From NCBI RefSeq assembly GCF_900114235.1, contig NZ_FOSJ01000020.1:1-40035 (forward strand): DNA of 40,035 nt. The letters run 5' to 3'. A model generated the notes under the pieces. That model saw only the letters and a list, made by a program, of their open reading frames with translations. It did not search any database and was not told the DNA's origin. Each line of letters begins with the position of its first letter. The stretch's first letter is position 1. A program made the translations under genes and the position numbers. Positions 30,916-39,688 of the stretch are shown here, one piece after another. This stretch comes from Marinilactibacillus piezotolerans (lineage in GTDB: Bacteria > Bacillota > Bacilli > Lactobacillales > Carnobacteriaceae_A).

Positions 30916-30944
30916 GGGAATATGATATAGAGGAGTAGATGAAG

Positions 30945-31655
30945 ATGAATGTTCCATTGCATAAAAAAATACGTCAAGATATTTTAAATAAAATTCAGAC
31001 GAATGAATATGCAGAAAATCAGTTGATTCCCACAGAACTTGAATTAGCAGATATCTATAGTGTGAGTAGACCAACTGTTAGGCAGGCAATCCAGTCTTTG
31101 GTAAATGAAGGATATCTAGAGAAAAGAAAAAAAAGAGGAACGATTGTTAAAAGACCGAAGATCCAGCAAGAATTTACACATGTGATTGAAAGTTACGATT
31201 CTGAAATGAGTCGTAAGGGTTTGGTTCCTGAAACAAGTATTCTCAAGTTTGGCATAGTACAAGCTAATGAAGAAGTTTCAAAAAATTTAGAAGTTCCGCT
31301 TGATTCAAAAGTATATAAACTGATTCGCTTGCGTTATGCAGAAAAAACTCCAGTTGTATTAGTTACGAGTTATATTCCTTATACTCTTTTCCCGAAATTA
31401 AGAGAGATCGATTTTTCCCAGGAAAAACTCTATCATGTTCTCGAAGAAATGGGACATCCTATCAAAACTGTGAGTCGCAAGCTTGAAATTATCAAAGCTG
31501 ATGAAACAACAAGTGATTTATTAGATATTGATGCTGAGGAACCGGTCTTTTACTTTCATACTCAAGGTTTTTCTGAAAGTCATGTACCTATCGAATATTC
31601 GATTTCAAAATATCGCGGAGACCGTAACTCATTTATATTTGAATTGTCTCAATAA
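30945..31655 (+). CDS. GntR/HutC-family transcriptional regulator
   Basis: A 236-residue regulator with an N-terminal winged helix (LIPTELELADIYSVSRPTVR, residues about 25-50, then the wing KKRGTIVKRP) and a C-terminal UTRA ligand-binding domain ending EYSISKYRGDRNSFIFEL. HutC-type members sense sugar phosphates or amino-acid-derived ligands. An ATG at 30939 lies only 3 bases from AGGAG. ATG 30945 is better spaced. Its neighbours suggest it controls manA and perhaps deoC, which is inference. Confidence 0.9.
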   Translation: MNVPLHKKIRQDILNKIQTNEYAENQLIPTELELADIYSVSRPTVRQAIQSLVNEGYLEKRKKRGTIVKRPKIQQEFTHVIESYDSEMSRKGLVPETSILKFGIVQANEEVSKNLEVPLDSKVYKLIRLRYAEKTPVVLVTSYIPYTLFPKLREIDFSQEKLYHVLEEMGHPIKTVSRKLEIIKADETTSDLLDIDAEEPVFYFHTQGFSESHVPIEYSISKYRGDRNSFIFELSQ

Positions 31656-32055
31656 TGAGTTATTTGCTTCTACGTAAAATATGTTTGAGCTATTAAACTT
31701 AAAAATTTATTTTAATCTAATTTTTAATTCATTATCATTTGGCAGCATTTATGTATTTTAAAGAACTTAAAGGAAAAGTTAATTAGGAAAGTTAGAATCA
31801 TTTTTCTGAATGCACATTCTAAACAACTATTTATAGTGAGATGAAGGTAAATATATAGCTGATAAAAAGAGGCGCTCAGTTGAGTGCCTCTTTTTATCAG
31901 TTATTTCTTAAAAGTATTTAATGATAAGGAGCAAGTACTACAAACAATTTGTTTTTCTTTCTTAAGAGAAAAAGCGCATTCACCTATAGATATAAGAGAT
32001 TCAACTTAATTATTAAAAATAAATGAGTTTAAAAATATAAATTTTCCGAATTATA
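31656..32055. other. Intergenic region between gntR and the liv leader
   Basis: Very AT-rich and without a supported gene. The only clear structure is the 20-bp-stem terminator at 31859-31900. A weaker inverted pair TTTTTCT / AGAAAAA surrounds 31960. Confidence 0.5.
31859..31906 (+). terminator. Strong terminator downstream of gntR
   Basis: A 20-base arm beginning CTGATAAAAAGAGGC pairs with its complement ending TTTTTATCAG with one G-T pair and almost no loop. T-rich sequence follows. Confidence 0.75.
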
Positions 32056-32084
32056 TTGACTGTAAATTAATCTTATTCTAATAT
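32056..32084 (+). promoter_or_regulatory. Promoter of the liv leader and operon
   Basis: TTGACT (32056-32061), 17-bp spacer, TAATAT (32079-32084). Transcription would begin near 32091, about 65 bp before the leader peptide and 380 bp before livJ. Confidence 0.65.
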
Positions 32085-32155
32085 ATGTAACATACTACAT
32101 AAATAAACGAATAAAAGATGATGGAATGATTTTTTAATTTAAAGGAGGAAAGCAG

Positions 32156-32248
32156 ATGACTACTGAATACAATGTCAAATTTTATACTAATAGAAGAGGA
32201 CAACAGGGTAATTTGCTTGCTGATATTTTCTTATTAATTATTCCGTAG
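32156..32248 (+). CDS. Leader peptide of the liv operon (attenuation)
   Basis: A 30-codon frame with a strong AAAGGAGG site 7 bases before the ATG. The peptide begins MTTEYNVKFYTNRRG and ends NLLADIFLLIIP, so 4 Leu and 3 Ile codons fall in the last 11. The stop TAG opens a stem-loop, and a terminator follows before livJ. This is the layout of amino-acid attenuation: scarcity of Leu or Ile charged tRNA would stall the ribosome over the first stem and alter folding downstream. Position before a branched-chain amino acid importer agrees. It is too short for ordinary gene calling. Confidence 0.7.
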   Translation: MTTEYNVKFYTNRRGQQGNLLADIFLLIIP

Positions 32249-32369
32249 CTTGGGTTCTATTCGTAAAAGATAGAGTCCTATTTCTGCAAATAAGAAAGAG
32301 GGCTCGGGGTCAAGCTACTAGATGCCAGCTCACTGTACAAAGTGGACTGGCTCTTTTATTTTATTTTGT
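32246..32369 (+). promoter_or_regulatory. Transcription attenuator before livJ
   Basis: TAGCTTG at the leader stop (32246-32252) can pair with CAAGCTA (32311-32317). Inside it GGGTTCTAT (32252-32260) pairs with ATAGAGTCC (32270-32278). Downstream, GCCAGCTCAC (32324-32333) pairs with GTGGACTGGC (32342-32351) with one mismatch, then CTCTTTTATTTTATTTT, an intrinsic terminator. No T-box sequence or known riboswitch core is seen. Confidence 0.65.
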
Positions 32370-32471
32370 TTAGACGGAAACCTCTATCTATAGTTCTTTA
32401 GGTAAGATGAAAAGTAGATAGAAATACGTTGATTGTTGTTTATTATATTAAAGAAAAAAGGAGAAAATATT

Positions 32472-33638
32472 ATGAAAAAGAGAACGTGGTTTGTAGGGAT
32501 AACAGCTTCTGCTGCTTTGCTGATGGCAGCGTGTGAGGCAGAGTCAGGTGAAGAAGGTTCTTCTGGAGAAACAGATTCGATAAATATTGCAGGGATTTTT
32601 GAACAATCAGGTCCAGTAGCGGCTTATGGAACTTCTGAGTTAAATGGTGTCCAGCTGGCAGTGGAGGAAATCAATGAAGCTGGTGGAGTCAATGGATTAG
32701 AGTTTGACTTAACCGATTATGATACACAATCTGAAGAAACAGAAGCGGCACAATTAGCTACTCGTGCAGCATCTGAGGGCGCACACGTTCTCGTAGGGCC
32801 GGCTACTTCAGGTGCTGCGATGGCTGCCGCACCTAGTGCTACGGCGGCTAGCGTACCGCTGGTTTCACCTTCAGCAACAGCTGATCAAGTTACTGTGGGA
32901 GAAGATGGAGAAGTAACACCTTTTGTGTTCCGTACCTCTTTCAAAGATTCATTCCAAGGTGTCGCACTGGCAAACTTTGCAGCAAATGAATTGGGTGCAG
33001 AAACCGCAGTTATTCTGGGTGATAATTCGAGTGACTATGGAGTTGGGCTAGCAGAAGCTTTCACTGGAGAATTTAGTGGAGAAATTGTTGCTACAGAAAA
33101 CTTTACAGCAGGAGACACTGATTTTAGTGCTGTACTTACAAGCTTAACTAATCAGGATTTCGATGTGCTTTTCATTCCTGGTTACTATGAAGAAGCTGGA
33201 TTGATCATTAGACAAGCAAGAGAAATGGGAATCGATCAACCGATTCTTGGACCAGATGGATTCGGGAATGCTCAATTAGTTGAATTGGCAGGAGCAGAAA
33301 ATGTAACGGATGTTTATTATTCTGCACACTACACTTCAGAAGGAGATAATCCTGATGTGGCTGATTTTATATCAGCATTTGAAGAAAAATATGGTTCAGA
33401 ACCAGATATGTTTGCTGCCTTGGCTTATGACACAGTATATCTTATAGCTGACGCAGTAGAAGATCTAGATGAAGTCACACCTGAAGGAATTCGTGATGCA
33501 TTGCGTGAAGTAGAAGACTTTGAAGGTGTAACGGGAACATTTTCATTTGATGATTTCCACAATCCTGTTAAATCAGCAATCGTTGTTGAGTTAGACAATG
33601 GAGAAGAAGTGAATTTCACAGAAGTACAACCTGAATAA
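32472..33638 (+). CDS. livJ: Branched-chain amino acid ABC transporter binding lipoprotein
   Basis: A 388-residue lipoprotein with lipobox LMAAC (Cys21) after MKKRTWFVG, an acidic Gly/Ser linker and a type I periplasmic-binding fold of the Leu/Ile/Val family: IAGIFEQSGPVAAYGTSELN, GGVNGLEFDLTDYDTQ, VLVGPATSGAAMAAAPS and FIPGYYEEAGLIIRQAREMG. It delivers branched-chain amino acids to LivHMGF. Upstream in-frame codons from 32433 lack a ribosome site. ATG 32472 follows AAAGGAGA. Expression is probably set by the leader attenuator upstream. Confidence 0.92.
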   Translation: MKKRTWFVGITASAALLMAACEAESGEEGSSGETDSINIAGIFEQSGPVAAYGTSELNGVQLAVEEINEAGGVNGLEFDLTDYDTQSEETEAAQLATRAASEGAHVLVGPATSGAAMAAAPSATAASVPLVSPSATADQVTVGEDGEVTPFVFRTSFKDSFQGVALANFAANELGAETAVILGDNSSDYGVGLAEAFTGEFSGEIVATENFTAGDTDFSAVLTSLTNQDFDVLFIPGYYEEAGLIIRQAREMGIDQPILGPDGFGNAQLVELAGAENVTDVYYSAHYTSEGDNPDVADFISAFEEKYGSEPDMFAALAYDTVYLIADAVEDLDEVTPEGIRDALREVEDFEGVTGTFSFDDFHNPVKSAIVVELDNGEEVNFTEVQPE

Positions 33639-33654
33639 GTTTAAGAACAGAAGT

Positions 33655-33690
33655 AAAAGGGTCGTGGTTGGAACCTTAGGCCCTTTTATT
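33655..33690 (+). terminator. Intra-operon partial terminator after livJ
   Basis: AAAAGGGTC (33655-33663) pairs with GGCCCTTTT (33678-33686) with one G-T pair, with an inner GGTT/AACC, then ATTTT. It probably limits transcription into livHMGF so that the binding protein is made in excess. Confidence 0.6.
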
Positions 33691-33722
33691 TTGATGCAAA
33701 TGAACAAGGAAGGAAGAACATA

Positions 33723-34601
33723 ATGTCCAGTTTTATGCAGCAAGTCATCAATGGTTTATCCCTAGGAAGTATTTATGCTTTGATTGCACTAGGATATACA
33801 ATGGTTTATGGAATTATTAAATTAATTAATTTTGCTCATGGTGAGATCTTTATGATAGGAGCGTTTGTAGGATATGCAACAATCCAGTTTTTAAATGTAG
33901 GATTAATTCCTGCACTGCTTGTCGCAATGACAGCAAGTGCACTCCTTGGTGTAATCATTGAACGAGTGGCGTATAGACCGCTAAGAAAATCTTCAAGAAT
34001 CACGGCTTTGATCACGGCGATTGGGGTATCTTATCTGATTCAAAACGGCATGATCCAATGGGTCGGCCCGAATGTTCGGTCTTTTCCTCAAGTGCTGACG
34101 AATACTCGTTATGATCTGGGTTTCTTTTCGATCAGCCGTATACAGCTGATTATTTTTGGAACATCTATCATTTTAATGATCGCCTTACAGCTGATTGTGC
34201 ATCAAACGAAGATGGGAAAAGCAATGCGTGCAGTCAGTATGGATCCTGAAGCAGCACAACTCATGGGGATTAATGTGAATCATGTTATTTCTTTTACCTT
34301 TATGTTAGGTTCAGCGCTAGCAGGAGCCGGAGGAGTCCTGGTTGGGTTGTTTTATAATACGATTAATCCAACGATGGGTTTTCTGCCAGGTTTGAAAGCA
34401 TTTATCGCTGCTGTTTTAGGTGGTATAGGTATCATACCTGGAGCAATGCTTGGAGGGATTTTGATTGGCTTGACTGAAACAATGGTAGTGGCTTATGGGA
34501 ACTCATTACTTAGAGATGCTGTTGTATTTGTCATACTGATCCTGATTCTGCTGGTTCGTCCATCAGGTATTTTAGGGAAAACAACCAAAGAGAAAGTGTA
34601 G
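33723..34601 (+). CDS. livH: Branched-chain amino acid ABC transporter permease LivH
   Basis: A 292-residue permease with about eight membrane helices. It begins FMQQVINGLSLGSIYALIAL with the LivH-family GYTMVYGIIKLINFAHGE motif. The coupling loop AMRAVSMDPEAAQLMGINVN (about residues 160-180) contacts LivG/LivF. It forms a heterodimer with LivM. ATG 33723 follows AAGGAAGG. Confidence 0.93.
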   Translation: MSSFMQQVINGLSLGSIYALIALGYTMVYGIIKLINFAHGEIFMIGAFVGYATIQFLNVGLIPALLVAMTASALLGVIIERVAYRPLRKSSRITALITAIGVSYLIQNGMIQWVGPNVRSFPQVLTNTRYDLGFFSISRIQLIIFGTSIILMIALQLIVHQTKMGKAMRAVSMDPEAAQLMGINVNHVISFTFMLGSALAGAGGVLVGLFYNTINPTMGFLPGLKAFIAAVLGGIGIIPGAMLGGILIGLTETMVVAYGNSLLRDAVVFVILILILLVRPSGILGKTTKEKV

Positions 34602-34610
34602 GAGATTTAT

Positions 34611-35567
34611 ATGTCGAAACGAATGAAATCAATCCTCGTATGGGTTGTTATTGCGTTAATTGGGTTTGCTATTATTCAGGTCGCTATTTTAACAGGTTGG
34701 ATCACGAGATATTATGAAATGACTTTAATGTTGATTTTAATCAATATCATGCTGGCAGTAGGATTAAATCTCATAGTAGGGATTTCTGGACAATTGTCTT
34801 TAGGCCACGCAGGATTTATGGCGTTAGGAGCATATACTACGGGTATTATTACCCGTATGATGCCAAACTTAGGAGGGTTTGCTTTAGGTATATTAGGCGG
34901 CGTGTTCTTATCTGGGATCGTTGCTTATGTAGTCGGTATACCGACTCTGCGGTTGAAAGGAGATTATCTAGCCATTGCCACTCTTGGTGTTGGAGAGATT
35001 ATTAGAATTGCTATTTTAAACTTAGATATCACAAATGGAGCACGCGGATTAAGCGGTATTCCAAAGCTGGCAACTTGGTATTATGCTTATATTGTGGTGG
35101 TATTGATTATTTTGGTCGCTGCTAATTATGTGAACAGCTCTCCCGGCAGAGCAACGATTTCTATAAGAGAAGACGAAATCGCAGCTGAGTCTTTGGGAAT
35201 CAATATTCAGAAATATAAAATGATTGCTTTTTTGATAGGTACGATGACCGCCTCCGTTGCGGGCTCTTTCCACGCTACTTATTATCAACTAATCGTACCG
35301 AGCCAATTTGATTTTGTAAGGTCCATTGATATATTGATCATGGTTGTTCTAGGGGGTATGGGCAGCTTAACAGGAAGTATCTTTGCAGCTGTTTTCTTAG
35401 GTCTATTGAATCATTTCTTAGCAGATTATGGTTCGCTTCGAGTAATATTATATGCTATAGCATTGATTTTGGTGATGCTCTTTAAACCTTCTGGATTATT
35501 TGGAAGAAGAGAAATCAAAGCTTCTAAGTTATTCAACTGGAAGAAAAAGGGGGTCTCTCAGTCATGA
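34611..35567 (+). CDS. livM: Branched-chain amino acid ABC transporter permease LivM
   Basis: A 318-residue permease with about nine helices and the LivM motifs LNLIVGISGQLSLGHAGFMA, YLAIATLGVGEIIRI and SIREDEIAAESLGINIQKYK (coupling loop). It lies 9 bp after livH, and its stop overlaps the livG start by 4 bp. Confidence 0.93.
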   Translation: MSKRMKSILVWVVIALIGFAIIQVAILTGWITRYYEMTLMLILINIMLAVGLNLIVGISGQLSLGHAGFMALGAYTTGIITRMMPNLGGFALGILGGVFLSGIVAYVVGIPTLRLKGDYLAIATLGVGEIIRIAILNLDITNGARGLSGIPKLATWYYAYIVVVLIILVAANYVNSSPGRATISIREDEIAAESLGINIQKYKMIAFLIGTMTASVAGSFHATYYQLIVPSQFDFVRSIDILIMVVLGGMGSLTGSIFAAVFLGLLNHFLADYGSLRVILYAIALILVMLFKPSGLFGRREIKASKLFNWKKKGVSQS

Positions 35568-36340
35568 GTATACTATCGGTCGAGAAACTGACGAAACAAT
35601 TTGGAGGATTAACAGCAGTTTCAGATATCAATCTATCCATTCAAAAAAATGAATTGGTTGGTCTGATCGGACCTAACGGAGCAGGTAAAACAACTTTCTT
35701 CAATTTACTGACAGGCGTATATAAGCCTACAAAAGGAAAAATCAGTTTGAATGTTGGGAAAGAACCGATTTCACTAATTGATAAGCGAACAGATCAAATC
35801 GCTTCGTTAGGTATTGCCCGTACATTTCAGAATATTCGCTTGTTCAAGCAGTTAACGGTGATGGATAATGTATTGATCGGCATGCATCAAAAGAATAATG
35901 TAGGAACTATCCGAAGTATTCTGCGGGTACCCTCTTTCTTTAAGATGGAAGATAAATTGAAAAAGGAAGCTTTAGAGCTGCTCGCTATTTTTAATTTAGA
36001 AGACAGTGCAGATGTATTAGCTGAAAATTTATCTTACGGGCAGCAAAGAAGACTGGAAATTGTCCGTGCCTTAGCTACAGAACCTTCTCTGCTTTTCTTG
36101 GATGAGCCGGCTGCCGGAATGAATCCGCAAGAAAGTGTGGAACTGACGAAACTAATCAGAAAAATCCAACAAGAATTTGACTTAACGGTCATTTTGATTG
36201 AACATGACATGTCTGTAGTAATGAATGTATGCGAACGAATCTATGTACTGGAATACGGACGTTTATTGGCTGAAGGGACACCTGAAGCTATTCGCTCCAA
36301 TCCTGATGTACTCCGAGCGTATTTAGGGGAGGAAGAGTAG
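35564..36340 (+). CDS. livG: Branched-chain amino acid ABC transporter ATPase LivG
   Basis: A 258-residue ATPase with Walker A GPNGAGKTT, the family stretch ASLGIARTFQNIRLFKQLTV, signature LSYGQQRRLE, Walker B LLFLDEPAAGMNP and switch IEHDMSVV. It overlaps livM by 4 bp and is followed at once by livF. Confidence 0.94.
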   Translation: MSILSVEKLTKQFGGLTAVSDINLSIQKNELVGLIGPNGAGKTTFFNLLTGVYKPTKGKISLNVGKEPISLIDKRTDQIASLGIARTFQNIRLFKQLTVMDNVLIGMHQKNNVGTIRSILRVPSFFKMEDKLKKEALELLAIFNLEDSADVLAENLSYGQQRRLEIVRALATEPSLLFLDEPAAGMNPQESVELTKLIRKIQQEFDLTVILIEHDMSVVMNVCERIYVLEYGRLLAEGTPEAIRSNPDVLRAYLGEEE

Positions 36341-37045
36341 ATGTTAGATGTGAAAGAATTGACAGTGCATTATGGAGCCATTGAAGCAATTCATAACATT
36401 TCTTTTTCAGTAGAAGAAGGTGAGATCGTTTCTTTGATTGGGGCTAATGGAGCAGGGAAAACGACTATATTAAAAACCATTTCCGGATTGATCCAACCAA
36501 CCAGCGGACAGGTGAGTTATTATGACAAAGCCATTGAAAAGGAATCCGCAAAACAAATCGTAAAAGAAGGAATCTCTCATGTACCGGAAGGCAGACATGT
36601 CTTTGGGGGAATGAGTGTACTTGAAAATCTTGAAATGGGCGCTTTCTTACGGAAAGATAAAGAAGGAATCAAGCGGGATCTGAAACGGATTTATGAGTAT
36701 TTTCCGATTCTTGAAGAAAGAAGAAAACAGGATGCAGCTACTTTATCCGGCGGAGAACAACAAATGCTGGCAATGGGACGAGCATTGATGTCTCGACCAA
36801 AACTGTTACTTTTGGATGAACCTTCAATGGGGCTGGCGCCTATATTTATTCAGGGCATTTTTGATATTATTAAAGAAATCAACAAAGAAGACACAACGGT
36901 TCTGCTGATTGAGCAAAATGCTAAAATTGCGCTGCAAATTGCAGACCGAGGATATGTTCTGGAATCAGGAGAAGTAGTCCAGACCGGAACAGGAAAAGAG
37001 TTACTAGCAAGTGATGCTGTTCAAAAAGCATATCTGGGAGGCTAG
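36341..37045 (+). CDS. livF: Branched-chain amino acid ABC transporter ATPase LivF
   Basis: A 234-residue ATPase with Walker A GANGAGKTT, the LivF-specific VPEGRHVFGGMSVLENL, signature LSGGEQQML, Walker B LLLLDEPSMGLAP and IEQNAKIAL. Its ATG directly follows the livG stop, with GGGGAGGAAGAG inside livG as ribosome site. It is the last gene of the liv operon. Confidence 0.94.
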   Translation: MLDVKELTVHYGAIEAIHNISFSVEEGEIVSLIGANGAGKTTILKTISGLIQPTSGQVSYYDKAIEKESAKQIVKEGISHVPEGRHVFGGMSVLENLEMGAFLRKDKEGIKRDLKRIYEYFPILEERRKQDAATLSGGEQQMLAMGRALMSRPKLLLLDEPSMGLAPIFIQGIFDIIKEINKEDTTVLLIEQNAKIALQIADRGYVLESGEVVQTGTGKELLASDAVQKAYLGG

Positions 37046-37121
37046 CATCAAAACCGAAAATCCTAAAAGTGTTTATAAAAATAATTCATGTATCCTTTCA
37101 AAAATCATAATTAAGTTTAAA

Positions 37122-37156
37122 AGCAGAAATCCACTGAACAGGATTTCTGCTTTTTA
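37122..37156 (+). terminator. Terminator of the liv operon
   Basis: AGCAGAAATCC (37122-37132) and GGATTTCTGCT (37141-37151) form a perfect 11-bp stem, followed by TTTTAT. Confidence 0.85.
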
Positions 37157-37227
37157 TCGTAAAGTATACTTTTACAATTCATGAATCTCGGCCATGTAAC
37201 TCGAAGTAAAGCTTTTTAAAAATATAG

Positions 37228-38028
37228 CTAATTACTCTCAGAAGGTGTGAAGTCCACTGAGAAGCTTTCGACCCCTTCTTCTTTCACGTATTCATCAATT
37301 TGGTGCAGATCAGCATGCATATCAGAAGAACGTACTTTAAAGTATTCTGTACCATTTTGGTCTTTGATGATCGTGTCGCTTAAACGGGTATACTTTTGGC
37401 TGAATCCATACGCCGTAACGATGTAAGTATCTTCCACTAATTCAATTTTTAAATCGCTATAATTCGTTACCCCGTTTTCAAGACCGCGCTCTAACCATTT
37501 TTCTTTTTCAATTTCTAGTATTTTAGGGTTATTCGATTCTGCGGATGTGATTCTGGTATTATACTGGTTGAAGATAGCGATGCTGTTTTGATCAAAGGAC
37601 AAAATAGACTGTTCGATATCTTGTGATGAAGTAAAGTTCAGTTGCCAGGTTGTATTGAACAAATCGGCCTGACTCAGTCCGGATTCATTCGTCATTTGGC
37701 TACGATAATGTTGAACAGCGAAATAAATGCCTAGACAACTGACTAAAACTAGCATTAGACTAAGAAGAATATTCATTAATTTTCTTCTCTCGCTTTTCTT
37801 TACCTTTTGCGAAATATCTTCTAATAAAGTAGAATCTTCTTTTAGCAGTTCATCTAATGGTACAGTATAAAACTCACTAATATGGACTAGAATCTCCAAA
37901 TCTGGATAGGTCCTGCCTACCTCCCAGCTAGAAATTGTTTGTCTGGAGACATGAAGAATATCTGCCAGTTCTTTCTGTGATAAATTAGCTGCCTGCCTTT
38001 TTTCTTTTAAACGTTCCCCGATTTTCAT
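37228..38028 (-). CDS. XRE-family regulator with a membrane anchor and outer domain
   Basis: A 266-residue protein. Residues 5-60 are a helix-turn-helix of the XRE/Cro type (LSQKELADILHVSRQTISSW, then EVGRTYPDLEILVHISEFY). A linker rich in Lys/Arg leads to one membrane helix (about 83-103), and residues 110-266 would lie outside the cell. The outer part has no recognised family. Such one-component membrane regulators may sense envelope signals and often control neighbouring genes. ATG 38028 begins MKIGERLKEKRQAAN with a GGAAGG-like site. Confidence 0.8.
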   Translation of the reverse strand: MKIGERLKEKRQAANLSQKELADILHVSRQTISSWEVGRTYPDLEILVHISEFYTVPLDELLKEDSTLLEDISQKVKKSERRKLMNILLSLMLVLVSCLGIYFAVQHYRSQMTNESGLSQADLFNTTWQLNFTSSQDIEQSILSFDQNSIAIFNQYNTRITSAESNNPKILEIEKEKWLERGLENGVTNYSDLKIELVEDTYIVTAYGFSQKYTRLSDTIIKDQNGTEYFKVRSSDMHADLHQIDEYVKEEGVESFSVDFTPSESN

Positions 38029-38377
38029 ATGCTTCCGCCTTCCTTATAATCATTATATTCGATATAAGAAAGAAATAGCTAGATTGGAATTGTGGAATTT
38101 CTTGAAAAAGTTGATTTGATAGGTTGCTACAGTTTGTTGCACAAGAATTGTAGGGTTACTTAAGTCAATAATGTAAAGGTTGTATAGTTTGATTTTCAAA
38201 ATTGAAACTAATGATTAAATAAAATTATCTTCATAAGTATGTTTCTGGAAACATTTATAAAGAGTGTTGTTTAGATTGATTTACATATTTTTAGCTATGA
38301 GCTACTTTTAAAGAGTATCTGTGATATATTATGAAAAGAAGAGTAGGGCGGAGCGCGGTTTGAAAAGGAGTAAAAGA
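38029..38377. other. Divergent intergenic region, XRE gene / two-component system
   Basis: About 350 AT-rich bases. No gene, hairpin terminator or recognised operator is evident. TTGATTT, TATAGT and TGTGATATATTATG strings near 38290-38330 could serve as promoter parts for the response regulator, but no pair with good spacing stands out. Confidence 0.4.
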
Positions 38378-39058
38378 ATGTTTTCAATTATGATTATAGA
38401 AGATGATGAAACAATTGCTCAATCATTAAAAAATGAAGCAGAACAGTGGGGATATTCTGCCTACGTCAGTGAAGACTTTAGCCGTATTACTGAAATAGTT
38501 GTTGAAAAAAGTCCTCAGCTCATCTTAATGGATATCCAGTTACCGACGTATAATGGCTATTACTGGTGCCAGGAAATTCGTAAGTTTTCTGAGGTGCCGA
38601 TTATTTTTGTTTCTTCTAGAACGGACAATATGGATATCGTGATGGCTATACAAATGGGTGCTGATGATTATATCCAAAAACCATTTAGTCTTTCTATAGT
38701 TATGGCGAAAATTCAGGCAATTTTGAGAAGAACATATGATTTTAATGATACACAGGATTTTTTAGCTGTGAATGAAGTTCTGCTTAAACCTAGTACATCT
38801 ACTATGATCTATAAAGAACAAGAAATTGAGCTGACACGAACAGAACTGAAAATCATGGAAATTTTATTTAGAAAAAAAGGAAATTATGTAACTCGAGAAA
38901 TAATCATGACAAGTTTATGGGAAAACGAATCATTTATCGATGAGAACACATTAGCCGTTAATATTGCCAGACTAAGAAAGAAGCTGAAAAGTTTAGGACA
39001 AGATCAATTTATTACTACAAAAAAAGGGGTGGGATACGCTGTTGGACGACATGAATGA
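38378..39058 (+). CDS. OmpR-family response regulator, BceR/BraR-like
   Basis: A 226-residue regulator. The receiver has the acidic pair in IIEDDE, phospho-acceptor Asp52 in LILMDIQLP, the Thr/Ser in IIFVSSR and Lys in DDYIQKPFS. The C-terminal winged helix ends FITTKKGVGYAV. The sequence style (YNGYYWCQEIRKFSEVPI) is that of BceR/GraR/BraR regulators that respond to antimicrobial peptides through a BceAB transporter, none of which is in the window. ATG 38378 follows AAAAGGAG. The longer frame upstream lacks a ribosome site. Its kinase gene is interrupted. Confidence 0.88.
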   Translation: MFSIMIIEDDETIAQSLKNEAEQWGYSAYVSEDFSRITEIVVEKSPQLILMDIQLPTYNGYYWCQEIRKFSEVPIIFVSSRTDNMDIVMAIQMGADDYIQKPFSLSIVMAKIQAILRRTYDFNDTQDFLAVNEVLLKPSTSTMIYKEQEIELTRTELKIMEILFRKKGNYVTREIIMTSLWENESFIDENTLAVNIARLRKKLKSLGQDQFITTKKGVGYAVGRHE

Positions 39059-39688
39059 ACAGAATTTATCTTTAAAATTAAGATTAAAAAACTTTTTTAT
39101 ATTAATGTTACCACAATTTTTGCTGATTTTTTTTCTTCTTGTAATATTTGGATTATTATTCTTTTTGTCTCGTACACCATTATCTTTGTACTGGTATGGA
39201 GTTCAACTTTCTCTGTTTTTTCTTTTAATATCAGTTGTTTTTCAGTGGCTGCGGTATTCTAGAAAAATCCAAAGGGCTGAATCTTTTCATAAACTTGGTT
39301 TAGAGGTAGATAAAAGCAAATTAGATCGAGCTGATATAGCTGAAAAAATCTATCAGAAACAGTATAGGAAATTAACAGAAGAGTACCTTGACTATAAGCA
39401 ACGGGAAACTGAAAAAAGCAAAGAACAAATGGAATATTTTTCTCTCTGGTTGCACCAAATCAAGACACCAATAGCCGCAATCAGCTTACTTGTACAACAA
39501 AATAAAGAGGCGACAGCGCAAAAGCAGATGGAACAAGAAATACTAAGACTAGATGATTATACACATATGGCTTTAAATTATCTGAAACTTGAAGATGTTG
39601 GAAAAGAATTAGATTTAGAGTGGGTATCGATTGATGAAATCATCAAAGAAACATTAAAAAAATACTCGATTTTATTTATTTATAATAA
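39042..39688 (+). pseudogene. BceS-like sensor kinase, truncated by an IS element
   Basis: The N-terminal part of an intramembrane-sensing histidine kinase: two close membrane helices (about residues 18-42 and 48-68) with almost no outer loop, then the dimerisation domain with phospho-accepting His138 in FSLWLHQIKTPIAAISL. After KKYSILFIY the frame runs into the IS end and stops at 39734. The whole ATP-binding domain is missing, so the gene cannot make an active kinase. The start is TTG 39042 or ATG 39051, overlapping the response regulator. The remainder may lie beyond the IS, outside the window. Confidence 0.8.

Noticed and set aside
32246-32369. T-box riboswitch before the liv operon
   Set aside because: No T-box antiterminator sequence (AGGGTGGNACCGCG-like) or specifier loop is visible. 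A translated leader peptide with a strong ribosome site explains the region better.
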